In this document: piece after piece, positions 11,312 through 22,400 of the stretch
Position numbering within the stretch: the first letter of the stretch is position 1
How the letters are laid out: each line of letters begins with the position of its first letter
DNA from: Rhodosporidiobolus odoratus
Taxonomy: Eukaryota; Basidiomycota; Microbotryomycetes; Sporidiobolales; Sporidiobolaceae
Reading direction: 5' to 3'
Assembly (NCBI GenBank): GCA_034387635.1
Contig: JAOANU010000013.1
Span: 310,001-374,000, forward strand
DNA length: 64,000 bases
Made by a program: the position numbers and the translations under genes
The notes under the pieces: generated by a model
Told to the model about the DNA's origin: nothing
Databases searched by the model: none
Seen by the model: only the letters and a program-made list of their open reading frames with translations

Positions 11312-14005
11312 ATGCTATCCACCCGTCTATCCACCAGCTTGACTCGCTCGTTCGCCCGCACCTCGTCTCTTCGCGCTTTTAGCTCCGTCTCCACTCGTAC
11401 AAACTTGGCTCGTCCCTCCTCCTTCTCGCCCCTCAACTACACCCCAAACGCATTCAGTAATCACATGGGAGCTACCAGGCAGTCTCACGGTATGGGCGAG
11501 TCCACCGTACGTCTTCCTCGTTGCGTTCTCGCTCGCGGCGACTTGTCGTGTCCCCCCCCCCCCACTTTCTCTGGGCAGAGTCGCTGAACACACTCAACTG
11601 ATGTATGTGATGGTCGTAGGTCCGCCCAGAGTCCGACAAGGTCATGCAAGACATCGCCGACTATGTCCACAACTACGAGGTCCGTCCGACCCCTCTCTTT
11701 CCCTTCCTTCCGTTCCTCCAGCCTCCCTTCTGACTCTCCTCCTCACCCGCTTTTCTTCGCCGCAGATCAAGTCAGACCTGGCCTACTCCACTGCCCGCCT
11801 CTGTCTCCTCGACACGCTCGGCTGCGGCCTTGAAGGTCTTCGCGTCAGTGAAGAGTGCCGCAAGTTGATGGAACCGGTTGTGGAGGGGACTACGGTACCC
11901 AACGGGACCAAGGTTCCGGGAACGGCGTTCCAGGTCGATCCCATGTGAGTGCTTCTCCTGCTTTGCACTGTTTGCTTGCTGGCCGACATTGACATCTTTG
12001 CTCTCTCGCTCGGCCTCGGCGAACTAACCTCTTCGCAATAGCCGGGGCGCCTTTGCGATCGGCACGCAGATCAGGTGGCTGGATTTCAACGAGTACGTCT
12101 CTATGGCTGCACTTTGTTCAGTTTCGCAGGAACTGGCCTGACCTTTTTTTTTTCCCAGCTGTACTTTCACTTTTTCCTCCTGACCAGACCTTCCGCCTGA
12201 ATGTCCCTGCTGATATCCACCCGGTTTAGGCTTCCTCGCCGCGGAATGGGGTCACCCATCGGACAACCTCGGCGCCATCCTCGCCGTGGCCGACTACCTC
12301 TCACGCACCGGTCAACCGCTCACGGTCAAGGACATCCTCACCGCCATGATCAAAGCCCACGAAATCCAAGGCTGCATGGCCCTCGAGAACTCGTTCAACA
12401 AAGTCGGACTTGACCACGTCATTCTCGTCAAACTCGCCTCTGCCGCCGTAGTCTCTCAACTTCTAGGCCTTACTCGAGACCAAACCGTCGATATCATCTC
12501 GCAAGTCTTCGTCGACGGACAGAGTCTGCGCACGTTCCGTCATGCGCCCAACACCGGATCGAGGAAGAGTTGGAGTGCGGGAGATGCGTGCATGAGAGCG
12601 GTTCATTTGGCGTTGCAGGTTAAGAGGGGACAGATGGGTATTCCAACGGTATTGACTGCCAAGACTTGGGGCTTCTATGATGTGCTGTTCAAGGGCAAGG
12701 AATTCCAGTTCCAGAGGGAGTATGGGTCGTAGTAAGTCTTTTTTCTGCTCTTCGTTCATTGGCATTCTGCATCCGTTCACCGCTTCTTCCTTCCGGTACG
12801 TCGCATATTGACATCTCCACTGACGGCCTACAGCATTATGGAGAACGTCCTCTTCAAGATCTCCTTCCCCGCCGAATTCCGTACGCCCTCTTCCCCTTCT
12901 TCATGCGCGATACCCCAGACCTCGTGTGTTGACTTCTCCATTCGCAGACGCACAAACTGCCGCCGAAGCGGCGCTCATCCTACACTCTAAGCTCAAGGAG
13001 CTTGGCAAGTCGAGCGACGACATCAAGGAGGTCAAGATCAGGACGCAGGAAGCTGCGGTACGTTCTTTCTTGCTTCCAGGCCTTTCTATTCTCTCTTGCG
13101 TCTCTCGCTATGCGACAAGACTAATTTGAAACGATCGGGTCGAATGCGCAGATTCGCATTATCGACAAGTCTGGACCGCTGCACAACTTCGCGGACAGGG
13201 ATCACACCCTGCAGTACATGGTCGCTGTACCTCGTGCGTCCCTTCGCTTCCTTTCCGCTCGTGCCTGCAGTATCAATCCTGGGTGCCGGCGCTTCCTACT
13301 TGCCTCCACCTTCCCTCTTTCTTCCTTTCTTCCTCTCTGCTATCGCCAAAATCGGCGTGCTTGCTCGTGTCGTCGCGCTGCTCGGCAATCGCGCTGTCTG
13401 ACCGCCCTCTGCTTTGATGCAGTCATCTTTGGTCGTCTCACCACCGAAGACTACGGCGATGCGGTCGCGGCTGACCCCAGGATCGACGCTCTAAGGGAGA
13501 AGGTACAGTCTCCGCTCTACCCCGGATCAACTATCGAGTATCGACTGAGTTTCTTGCTCCACGATCTTCGCAGATGTACTGCCGCGAAGACCCTACCTTC
13601 ACCGCCGACTACCACGACCCCTCGAAGCGGTTCATTTCCAACGGCTTGACGATCACCCTTGATGATGGGACCGTCCTTGATGAGGTGGCTTTGGACTACC
13701 CTGTTGGACACAAGAGGAGGCGCGAAGAGGGCGTGCCATTGTTGATGGACAAGTTCAAGAGGCATGTTGGAGGTTGGTTGGGTGAGGAGCAGGTCGAAAA
13801 GTACGTTCACCTTCTTTTTCCCATTCTGATGCAGTGCAGCCTGGTCTCACTGGCAGGGCACGCTACTGCTGTCACGCCAAGCAGGGCTACTGGGGGACTC
13901 AGGCTGATCCTGCCCATACACAGGATCTTGTCCCTCACCTCGGACCAAGCCGCGCTCGAAAAGATGCCAGTCAAGGACTTTACCGACTTGTTTGTCAAGG
14001 CGTAG
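11312..14005 (+). CDS. PDH1: 2-methylcitrate dehydratase, mitochondrial (PrpD family)
   Basis: Dehydrates 2-methylcitrate in the methylcitrate cycle that detoxifies and uses propionyl-CoA. Twelve exons: 11312-11506, 11620-11679, 11766-11944, 12042-12092, 12159-12160, 12230-12731, 12834-12880, 12948-13057, 13152-13233, 13423-13502, 13574-13800, 13924-14005; phases close to 538 aa. The N-terminus is a typical mitochondrial presequence ([20 protein letters not shown]). PrpD landmarks: [81 protein letters not shown] and [14 protein letters not shown]. The reading frame between WLDFN and FLAAEWGH is restored only by a 2-nt exon (CT, 12159-12160). Family assignment is very secure. Confidence 0.95.
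12159..12160 (+). other. Apparent 2-nt microexon in PDH1
   Basis: The upstream intron 12093-12158 starts GTACGT, has CTGAC 18 nt before its end and ends TTTTTCCCAG. The downstream intron 12161-12229 starts GTACTT, contains GCTGAT near its end and finishes GTTTAG. Using the 2-nt exon gives ...[15 protein letters not shown], matching the PrpD family (NDTWLAAEWGH). Splicing straight from 12092 to 12230 would put the strongly conserved downstream segment out of frame. Confidence 0.75.
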
Positions 14006-14702
14006 AGAAGTGTAGCACTTTCAGCTCGAATTCAGCATCTTTACGCCTGGACCCCCACTTTGTCTTTCCTCGTCTTATCCGCTGAGATTGAAAAAAGGGG
14101 TTGTACAGACTTGAAGCCAAGGAGTGTGGGGCCAGGTAAATCTGCAAGTATTGGGGAGGAGATGCTGTCAGCTTACGTGCAGGATGACGTCAAGCTGGGG
14201 ACACCACACATCGGCGGTCAAATTGTTTCTTTCCTTCTCTTCAACTTGAGAAGGTCAAAATCAGCCGTCCCTGGGACTTAAGAGATTAATGACAGGCTGG
14301 CAGTGTGTTGACGGAGCTCAACTAAGCATGCAGCTCCCGCAGGAACCAAGTGTGCATGCCCCTATGCCCGGCAGGTCTGGAAGCGGATAATTTCTTCAGA
14401 TTCCTGCCTTCTTCTTCCCAGCTCCGGTGTCATACCACCAGCTCTCTCTTCCAGTGGTCCTCGAGTAATTCCTGTTATTGAGCTGCCAAAGCTGGTATCG
14501 TGATGCGCCTGCTTAGGACCGTCCCTTTGTATTCAGATGGGTTGCAGGCTTCGGTTGCCGTCTTTTTTTTGGTACGATGTCTTTCAGTGTTTACGTCCTG
14601 CTGATATGGGACCAGCCCTGCATTGATAGCTCCCCACCGCGCAATTGGGAGCCGCTTAGTCGTTGCTGTACATGGCCTGGTCTACATATGTACCTCACGC
14701 TT
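14006..14702. other. Intergenic, convergent 3' ends
   Basis: Lies between PDH1 (plus) and the first small membrane-protein gene (minus). No gene, RNA or repeat recognised. Confidence 0.5.
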
Positions 14703-15628
14703 CTAGGTTGTCCCCCTCGCCTCGCGCCCCCAAGAATGCGACCGCACAATGATATATGTGATCTGCCAAAGGTGACTCAGTGCCAGATAAGTGAGAGAAA
14801 TGATCCAGGAAGACTCACCCACACCATGAACAGTATGAACGCAGCAATACCCGTACTTATGTATGCCCAGACAAAGCCCAGCTCTTGCGTTTTGGCAGCT
14901 GCTACCACGAACTATTGACCCCAAGCCAGATTTTCGAGGACAGTACGAGTCAGATAGTGTTAGTCTGCCTAAAAAAGGGTTGGAACCGGGACTCACAGCT
15001 AATGTAGCTAGTCCCAGCAAGATTATGCTGACAACTACGAGACCCACCCTGAGTGGGTAAGGCCTTCTCTCATCCGCAGGATGGAAGGGCAGTGCAAAGG
15101 GGTCATCAATTTGGCCTGTGTGCGTGCTTTGGCGTGAGGGTCTTTGTGAGGAACGGCGACTACGAGGCGGATCAGGCTAAAAGCCGTTCTCGGGGTCGCT
15201 ACCACTTGCGTAGATGCGATGTGGCTGGTCATCACTGACTTCATCGTCATACGTGGCCGAAGGCTCGGGAGTGCGGGTACTTTGACGGTTGTGAGACGCT
15301 GAGCGAGACAGCGGACGCCTCGCATGCTCTTCAAAGTCGCCGTTCGAACGTCTACTAAATCCAGCGATCTGAGCCAGCCATCAAATGCATCAAATCGATC
15401 AGCAGGGCGCTCCGTTCAAAGTGGAAGAGGAAAGCGTACCTGCTGCCCACTGCACTCTTGCAGCTCGTATCGTTCATTACGGCCGTGCTCCACTGATCTG
15501 TACAGGTGCACACGCCGCGAGCCCCTTCGCGTGTCGCTTAAGCCATTGCCTTCGTCCGAGGACGCAGAAGAAGGGGTGCCAAAGTGGCCTGCAGAACTTT
15601 GCGAGAGTCGAATTTTGCGAGAAGAGCG
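14703..15628 (-). pseudogene. Two-helix membrane-protein family, copy 1 (doubtful or decaying)
   Basis: Same plan as the neighbouring copies: an N-terminal basic/Ser-rich exon (about 15440-15628, with SSASSDEGNGL and YRSVEHGRNERYELQE), then exons 14997-15176, 14819-14911 and 14703-14762. The last three encode GLVVVSIILLGLATLA (helix 1), a short loop with AAAKTQELGF, AYISTGIAAFILFMVW (helix 2) and a tail ending WGREARGTT. Introns are phase 0 as in the other copies. Two problems: no in-frame ATG precedes exon 1, and the frame upstream of 15176 meets TAG (15177-15179) unless that TAG is the acceptor of a ~263-nt first intron, far longer than in its relatives. It is either a gene with an unrecognised short first exon or a recently damaged copy. 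Confidence 0.5.
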
Positions 15629-16193
15629 TGCGTGCACGTTGGGTATGGAGTGTCTGGTGACTTGAAGGGTGGTAACGTGAAGCAAGAGCAGGAGAGAGTC
15701 CAGTGCAAGTCCGCCGGGTCAGAGATGAGGAGAGCAAGCCGACGAGTCCGCGGAAACTAGAGAGATCGAATGGCAGTGCTGGAGGTCACATGCCAAGGAT
15801 CGTCGGCGCACTGCAGTACATGTGTGCCCTTCACATATGTTCCTTCTTACTGAGCCATGAACGCCTCTGCTGGGTACTGGACCCACCTCAATGCGATTCT
15901 TGCTCACTTGAGAAGGTCATTCTGGCAATGTTGTTGAAGCTGCTGAATGAGCATGCTCAGAGGGATCGGGCTTGAGCTGGACATGAGTACACTTTCACAA
16001 AGCTGAGTTCTCGTAGCTGGAACAAGGAAAGACTGGAAGAGAGCGACCCCTGACAGCAGAGATGCAGAAACTGCTTCTTTACCTGAACAAAGCTGCACTG
16101 TGGTCTATGTCCTTACAACCGCTATACAGGACCTTGCATTCAGCGTTGACCCCTCACCACTACTCTCTACAGCCGTGATCACCTCCCGCCTTA
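15629..16193. other. Spacer between family copies 1 and 2
   Basis: A minus-strand ATG at about 15986 opens a short frame (begins MSSSSPIPLSMLIQQL) ending at a possible GTGAGC donor, but no partner exon was found. No other feature seen. Confidence 0.35.
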
Positions 16194-17040
16194 TCAGGCG
16201 GTTTTCCCGTAAAATGCCATGGCCACCTGCAACGTTGGCAAACCATTCGATCAGCTTGGGTCTGGCAAGGACACATAGGAGAACACTCACACTGAGCAAT
16301 AGAAAGAATCCACAAACACCCGTACCAACGTACCACAGATAGTTACTTGTATCAAAGCCTTTCACGAGTAACTGCAGTTGTCAGAAAAAGGTATGTTAGT
16401 GCACAAGCCCATCACAGGTAAGGAAGTACTAGATAGCTCACTCCAATACCGATCAGCAGGAAGATGGGCCCCAGGATCCAACCTGCGCATGAAATGCGCC
16501 CCTTGTTCCTGCGAGCTCTGCGCTGTTCGGATGAGAGGCTAGTTGCCTGATTGCTGGGCCTGCCAGCCCACCCGTGCTCTGCATGAAACGGCTGATTCTC
16601 GGTATCAGATGGCGAGAACGGGCCCTCTGTGCCGTAGCTGTTCTCGTTGAGGTGCGTAACGGAGTGACGAGACGAAAGATGTAAAGGAGCAGGCTGCCGA
16701 GGTTGCCTGTGGCGGGGTGGCTCGGGATGCTCTGTGCCGGACTACAAGGTCGGCAGTATCAGCTGACCCATAGTGTCGGTGAAGTAGTCTCTGAACGCAC
16801 CGAATCGGAGGCAAAGTTGTCCATCTCAAATTCTTCTGCTGCACGATGTCCCGACCTGGCCGCCGGGTGTTGCGGACCGGCTCCCAGACTTCTGTAAGCT
16901 GACTTGCCTGTGCCGGCTGACCTCGCACGCCTCGCTGAACCGTGCACCAACCTGCGGCCAACTTCCGAATCCGGGTCGGAAGAATTGCTGGTTGCGGAGG
17001 GAGCGTAGCGAGACCTGCGGTTTGCGCGGCGAGAAGGCAT
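16194..17040 (-). CDS. Two-helix membrane-protein family, copy 2 (217 aa, function unknown)
   Basis: Not a family I recognise. Exons on the minus strand: 16801-17040 (80 aa), 16442-16741 (100 aa), 16291-16371 (27 aa), 16194-16226 (10 aa plus stop); all introns phase 0 with clean GT/AG and branch sequences. Exon 1 starts MPSRRANRRSRYAPS, is rich in Ser/Arg/Asp and ends with the family motif as SAYRSLGAG...EFEMDNF. Exon 2 is hydrophilic and ends with helix 1 (GWILGPIFLLIGIG). Exon 3 has a short polar loop (KGFDTSNYLWY) then helix 2 (VGTGVCGFFLLLS). Exon 4 is a short tail ending FYGKTA. Predicted topology: both termini on the same side, long disordered N-terminus cytosolic (positive-inside inference). 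Confidence 0.72.
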
Positions 17041-17542
17041 GCGGGACGAAGCTTAAGTGAGTTGGTGGTGAGAAGTGAAGCAGACTTTCAGGTGCACAGC
17101 GTGTCCCTGGAGGATCAGGAGGTTGCGAAGGGACGGAAGAGGAGCGCAACAGCCCGGCTGTGCGGGTCAGCGGACCACGCTGAATCGCGCCCCAATTCTC
17201 GCCAAGAGCAAGAGAGGAGCGCACAACCCGTCCGCTGAGCTTGTGCGAGTCCGACTGCGCAAGTGAAAGCAGAACTCGACCCAAATCGGACTTGGAAAGA
17301 TCAAATAGGGTGACGCCCAAGTACAGCCTGGTATCTCTGCAGGCATCAAGTATACCATCTCAATGCAAGAGCACACAGGAGCACAAGCAAGCTTCCTTTC
17401 CTCTAGAATGAGTGGCTTTTGAATTGCGCAGACATCAAAAACCAGAGTCTACAGCCACAATCTTCCCTTTTGTAGTGCTCGTAAATGGCAACATCAGCAA
17501 GACTAGCTACGCCTTAAGGAGCAGACGAAATCATCAGCCGTG

Positions 17543-18379
17543 TCACCGGCCGTAGCGCTTGAATACGCAGATCCGGATAGAGAGGCCGATCTGTTCATAT
17601 GTGAGGAGAATTGGTTCAATCAGTCAGGGATTCGAGGAAAGATGTGAAGTATACTTACCGCTGCAAGTACACCAAGCCCAGGTACCGCCGAGGCGTACAG
17701 AAGCCACATCTTATCTTCGTTGTGAGCCCAAGGCACAAAAAACTGTGATGAGAAACCCAGAGTTGTCCGGGTCAGCGCTGAAGTAGCTTGCAAGGTCGAG
17801 AGACGCACAGCGACGAATATAATGGCGCTGATTACGCCAATTGTGCCGGGCAAGCCTTGGTCCTCCTTGAAGGAAAAGGCTTTATGAGAGGCGGCTTGAC
17901 GTGTGCCAGCGTTCGCTGGTCGGGGTCTGCTAGGCGCCGCGTCATGGCGACGACGAGCTGGTGGTTCCTCCTCCGTAGCGGAGGACATGCCGGCCTCGTC
18001 GTCGCGATGGTGACGCGTTCTGGGAGGATTGATAGGCTGAATGTGCCCGCCTTGGCGATCTCCTGGACGCGGCGGAGCGGGCTTAGCAAGACACAGCGGT
18101 ACGAAATAGGTCAGCTGCAATTAGACATGTTGAGGTATCAGATGCCATACTCACCGTGATTCCCAAGTCGTCGAGAGGGATTTCCTCTCCACCGCCCTGC
18201 TCTCTTCCCCCCCTGTGGCCTAATGCTCTGTAGCTCTTCACAGTACCACGTCGAGACCCGCTCTGACGACGGGGCGAAGGTTCAAGGCCGTCGATTGAAT
18301 CGGCGTCCGATGAAGAGCGGGAGTCTTCGCTGCCGAAATTGGAGTACCGGTGTTTGCGGTCGGCTCGTCGCGAAGGCAT
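17543..18379 (-). CDS. Two-helix membrane-protein family, copy 3 (220 aa, function unknown)
   Basis: Exons on the minus strand: 18155-18379 (75 aa), 17809-18114 (102 aa), 17659-17742 (28 aa), 17543-17590 (15 aa plus stop), all phase 0. Start MPSRRADRKHRYSNFGSEDS is nearly the same as copy 2; the motif appears as KSYRALGHR...EEIPLDDLG. Exon 2 is basic and Pro/Arg-rich and ends GLPGTIGVISAIIFVA (helix 1); exon 3 reads FFVPWAHNEDKMWLLYASAV and continues into helix 2; the tail ends IRICVFKRYGR. Sequence between the conserved start and the helices cannot be aligned with copy 2, although exon sizes match closely (75/102/28/15 against 80/100/27/10). About 500 bp separate it from copy 2 in tandem. 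Confidence 0.75.
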
Positions 18380-19418
18380 GGCGGTGATCACGAAGCAAAA
18401 GGAAAGCGAGAGAGCGAAGCGCTCGTTGAATTGCCGAGGTGGATGGTCCGCGGCGGTTCTTTCCCGTCATCCTCTTTGGGAGAAAGCTGTGCAAGGTCAG
18501 ATGACGGTAGTCCGAGTGGGGGTCGAAGGATGCAGAAGCTGCAGATTGCTTGCCGACTGGAGTGGAGGTACTGGAGGCTCGACGCAAGCTACGAGTGCGT
18601 GCTGAGGCCTCGGTTGCGGCGCACAGTGCTGCAACTCGTTGAGAAGTCGAGAAATGGGGGAGAAGAGCGCCGCGACCATGCGCAGTTCAGCGGTAGGGGC
18701 CCATACCGTGTGCCCGAAAGTGCCCGAAGGGGACTAGCAGTATGCTTGAGCTATACCCTGAAACGCGGTAGATAGGCAGGATCGAGTGAAGCGGAGGGCG
18801 CAAGGCAGGACAGAAATAGTCAGCTGCGAAGTGGGAGGAAAGGTCGACATTAAGTCGAAAGGCAAGCCGGCATGAGCTGTCAGATCCATGCCTATGCCTG
18901 GCCCTGCTCCCCCTGCAAACTGCCCCGTGGGCTCTGAGGCAGTCTGCGTTCGAACGTCAGGTCCCATTTCGTCCATTTTCCCCCCTACTGCTGACTTCCC
19001 TGCGCTGGCTGTTTCGCCCGACGGGGTCAGTGCGGTACTAGTGGATGTTGTGGTTGGATGGCTGGCCTGAAGCTTGAGGGTGGTGGAACGGGCCAAAGGT
19101 GCTGTTGATGGATGAGACAAGCGTCCGAGTCTGTGAGGGAGAAGCGGTCGCGACTTAGGCGAGCAGGTGCGCCAGCCTCTCTTACTAGCGTCGCATTCAG
19201 AAGTGTAGCTAGCCGACTCGCCGCAGCGGTCAGCGGGTGTAGCAGGCGAACGAAAAGGAAGAATCAGGTGAGGTTCTGCGAATGCCAACTGGTGGAGGGC
19301 TTGATGAAAGTGCGGTATGGAGGTAGGGATAGGAATGTACTTGGTGTATCGTAAGACACATAGTCGACGAAAGGAACTACAGACAAGGCGAGGTAAGAGG
19401 GAAACAGGGAAGAAGCGT
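18380..19418. other. Spacer with one long minus-strand open frame
   Basis: A minus-strand frame stays open from 19453 to 18734, overlapping the last codons of BUD6, with Thr/Ser/Gly-rich content and no recognisable domain. It has no convincing start, so I do not call it a gene. It could be BUD6 3' UTR or a short species-specific exon. Confidence 0.35.
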
Positions 19419-22400
19419 CTAACCCGAAAACATGGCCTTGAGCGTCGCCTCACTCTTCTTCTGCCTCATCCGCTCAGCCTCCTCAATCCCTCCGCTCTTC
19501 TTCAACTTGCCCTCTCCGACAAACGCCCCCAATTCCTGCTTAAACTCGTCCGTCTGCCCCGCCGCCAACTGCTTCTCCCTCTCCCTCTCCGCCCTTTCGA
19601 TCGCTTCGAGTCGTTTACTCGGATCGGGTTGAAGCGCCCGAACTTCCATCAAAACCGTATTGAGACCTTCGTGCGAGTCGACCCCACCGCCTAGCTCCCT
19701 CAACCTCACGCCAGTCCCACCTCCCGTCCCCGATGCCGATCCAACCGAAGACGACGAAGTAGAAGGTTTGAGCTGTTTCGCCACGGCCTGGATATTGCTC
19801 AGAACCTTCTGAGTGTCCTCCAGATCCTCTTCCAACTCTCCCAACAACGTCTCCTGAGTCTCAACCGCCTTCTGTTCCCCTAAGATCCGACTCAACTCGA
19901 CACTCCACATCTGACTCCAACTGGGTTTGACTTCCTTCAACCACGTTTCGAGTTTGTTGCGCTGATCGACGGCTTTGCGGAGTAGAGAGGCAGTTTCGCT
20001 CAGTTGTTGAGGACGAGGTTTGACCCCCCTGACGGTATCGGCTCGGAGTTGTTCGATCGTATCCTGCAACTCATCCACTCGCACCACCAAATCGGTCGAT
20101 TCCCCATCCAATTTAACAGTCCCGGCCTCAACAAAGGCTCGATCCGTAGAGAGTTTACTTTGAGCTAAGCCGTGAAGGTGCGAGGTTTGGACTCGGAGCG
20201 AGGCGAATTGCGATTTGGTTGAAGAGGTGAAATCGATGTAGACTTGGCGGAGGATTCCGATTTCTCGTCGAAGGTTTTGGACTTCGGAGTGTTGAGATTG
20301 GAGGGTGGTGACAATGGGACCGATCGACGTGGAGGTGGTAGGGGAAAAGGTTTCACCGCTGGTGGGAGGGGGAGGGGGAGGTACTGCCGAGGGCGCAGTG
20401 GCGGTAGCGGGCGAGAGATCCTTCTTCTCCGCTCCTTCGTCTGCCTTCTTTCCCTTGTCGCCGTCCTCGCTGCTTGTAAGCGGGAGGAGACTAGTCGTGC
20501 TCCCCGCCCTCCTCATCCTCAATACCATCTCCGCCGCGTTCTCAAACTGCTTCTGACTCGGGCTAGGGCGCATTCCAACGCTGCCACTTGTTGGACTAAG
20601 CCCACCTGCGTCGGGAGAGAGGAGGGAAGAGGTGTTGAGGTGAGAGGTGGAGAGACGGCGCATGGCTGTTACGGTTGCGCGGAGCTCTTTAATTTCTTGC
20701 GAGAGAGTTGAGAGACCCGAGTCGATGTGGTGCTTGACTTGTTCGACGGCTGAGGACGAGACAGTCAAGACACCGCGTCATGGAAAGGGCGAGAACAGAG
20801 GGGCGGCGTGCAGGAGTGAATAGAGGTGAAGGGTCGAGGAAAGACGAAAAAAGGGTCAGACGTCAGAACCAGCTCGTTCGGATTGCTTTGGCGTGGCATA
20901 ATGTGATCAAGTCGAAGGAGAAGGAAGAAAACAAGCGAAAAAAGAGAAAGCCCGAACTTACCGTCCACCTCCAAACTAACCACACTCCCCTCCCCAACCT
21001 CCTCCAACTCCTCCAACTCCCACCTAACCCCTGTCTTCTCATCACACAAATACAATTCCGGCCAACCCCCTTCCGTTACCCCTGGAGAATACCCAAACCT
21101 TTCACAGAACAATTGCCTCAATTGTTCGATACTGGTTGGAGGACTGGGGAGGTGGGCTCGACGGACTCGAGGACCGAGACGGAGGAAGATGGACAGGGGG
21201 GCGGCAGGGTCTCGCTGAGTCGGCGGGGAGGGAGAGGGAAGAATGGGGGGAGTGACAGAAGCCGATCGCGAGATGGGTAGAGGAGGAAGAGCGGGAGAAG
21301 AACCGCGAGGAGCGAGATACCCCGGGTGAGCAGGTCCGACTTTCGAACCGAAAGGAGGAGCAAGGGTGATAGAAAGGGAGGGACTGGACAGCGTCGGAGC
21401 GGAACCAGAACGTGGCATGCCGTCTTGTCCCGGGGTTGCTGAAAGTGCGGGAGGTGGAGTGACCGACGGTCGTTTTCTCCCTCCCCCTGTCCTGATCCCT
21501 GCATCCCGCCGCACCGGACTCTCATCATCCCCTGCCCCTCCATCTTCCTTGTCCTCCTCTCCCTCCTCCTCCTCTTCTTCAGCAATCGGACTCCTCTGCC
21601 CCCTCAAGTTCTGACTACTACTCCAACTTCTCGGTATCCCCGGCACAGGCGGCGCTCCCACCCCTCCTCCTGCCCCAAGAGACCTAGACGGCCTATGTTC
21701 TCTCGAACTCTGACTCCTCCTCACCCCTCCTTCCGTCCCCGTCCCCGATCCCAACCCGGACCCATTCACAGCGAAATCTCGCTCTCGGATTCGAGGTTTA
21801 TCCGCCCTGGGCGATCCATCCCCGCCAGATGATGGACTAGCTCCCCCTCCCCCACCTGCAGTGGTAGAACCAGGTTGAGGAGATGTCATTTTCTGGATCG
21901 CATAGGCCGAGTAACGCTTCGAGGCGCGACGGGAGAGGTGGTCTGACGTTTTGAGGGCTTCGAGGGAGGCGGATTGCGCTTGAGCTTGAGACTGAGATGG
22001 AGGCTGCGGTCGAGATAGAGACGGGGGAAGGGGCGCGGAAGGCTCGTCGTCGTTGATGGAAGCAGAGGAGGGTGGGCGGACGATCGTGGAGGGAGGGGGA
22101 AGGCGCGGGACCTGACTCCTGTACTGTTGTTGCTGTTGAGGCTGATTCGGGGCCTGTGGGGGGTTGGAGGAAGATGAAGCGGAGTTGGCAGTCGACGCGC
22201 TGGGAAACCCAGTAGGAAAAGTATCCGTCGTAGGCGTTCGAGGAACGGCGGGAACGGCTTCGCCCCTACTCCGAGACGGCGGCGGCGGCGAACGAGTCCT
22301 GGGCGTCCTAGTCCCACCGGTAGAGGCGACAGATTGAGGCGCCGAAACGTTACTGTCCATCGACGTGGTCGAGTTGGATCTGGGCATTGCGGGTGCCTCC

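Noticed and set aside
15900..15990. Short ATG exon candidate as missing start for family copy 1
   Set aside because: The sequence does not resemble the MPSRR-type starts of the other copies and no phase-consistent join was found.
18734..19453. Long minus-strand frame (240 codons) overlapping the end of BUD6
   Set aside because: No family match, low-complexity content, no convincing start, overlaps the last BUD6 codons. Left as possible UTR.
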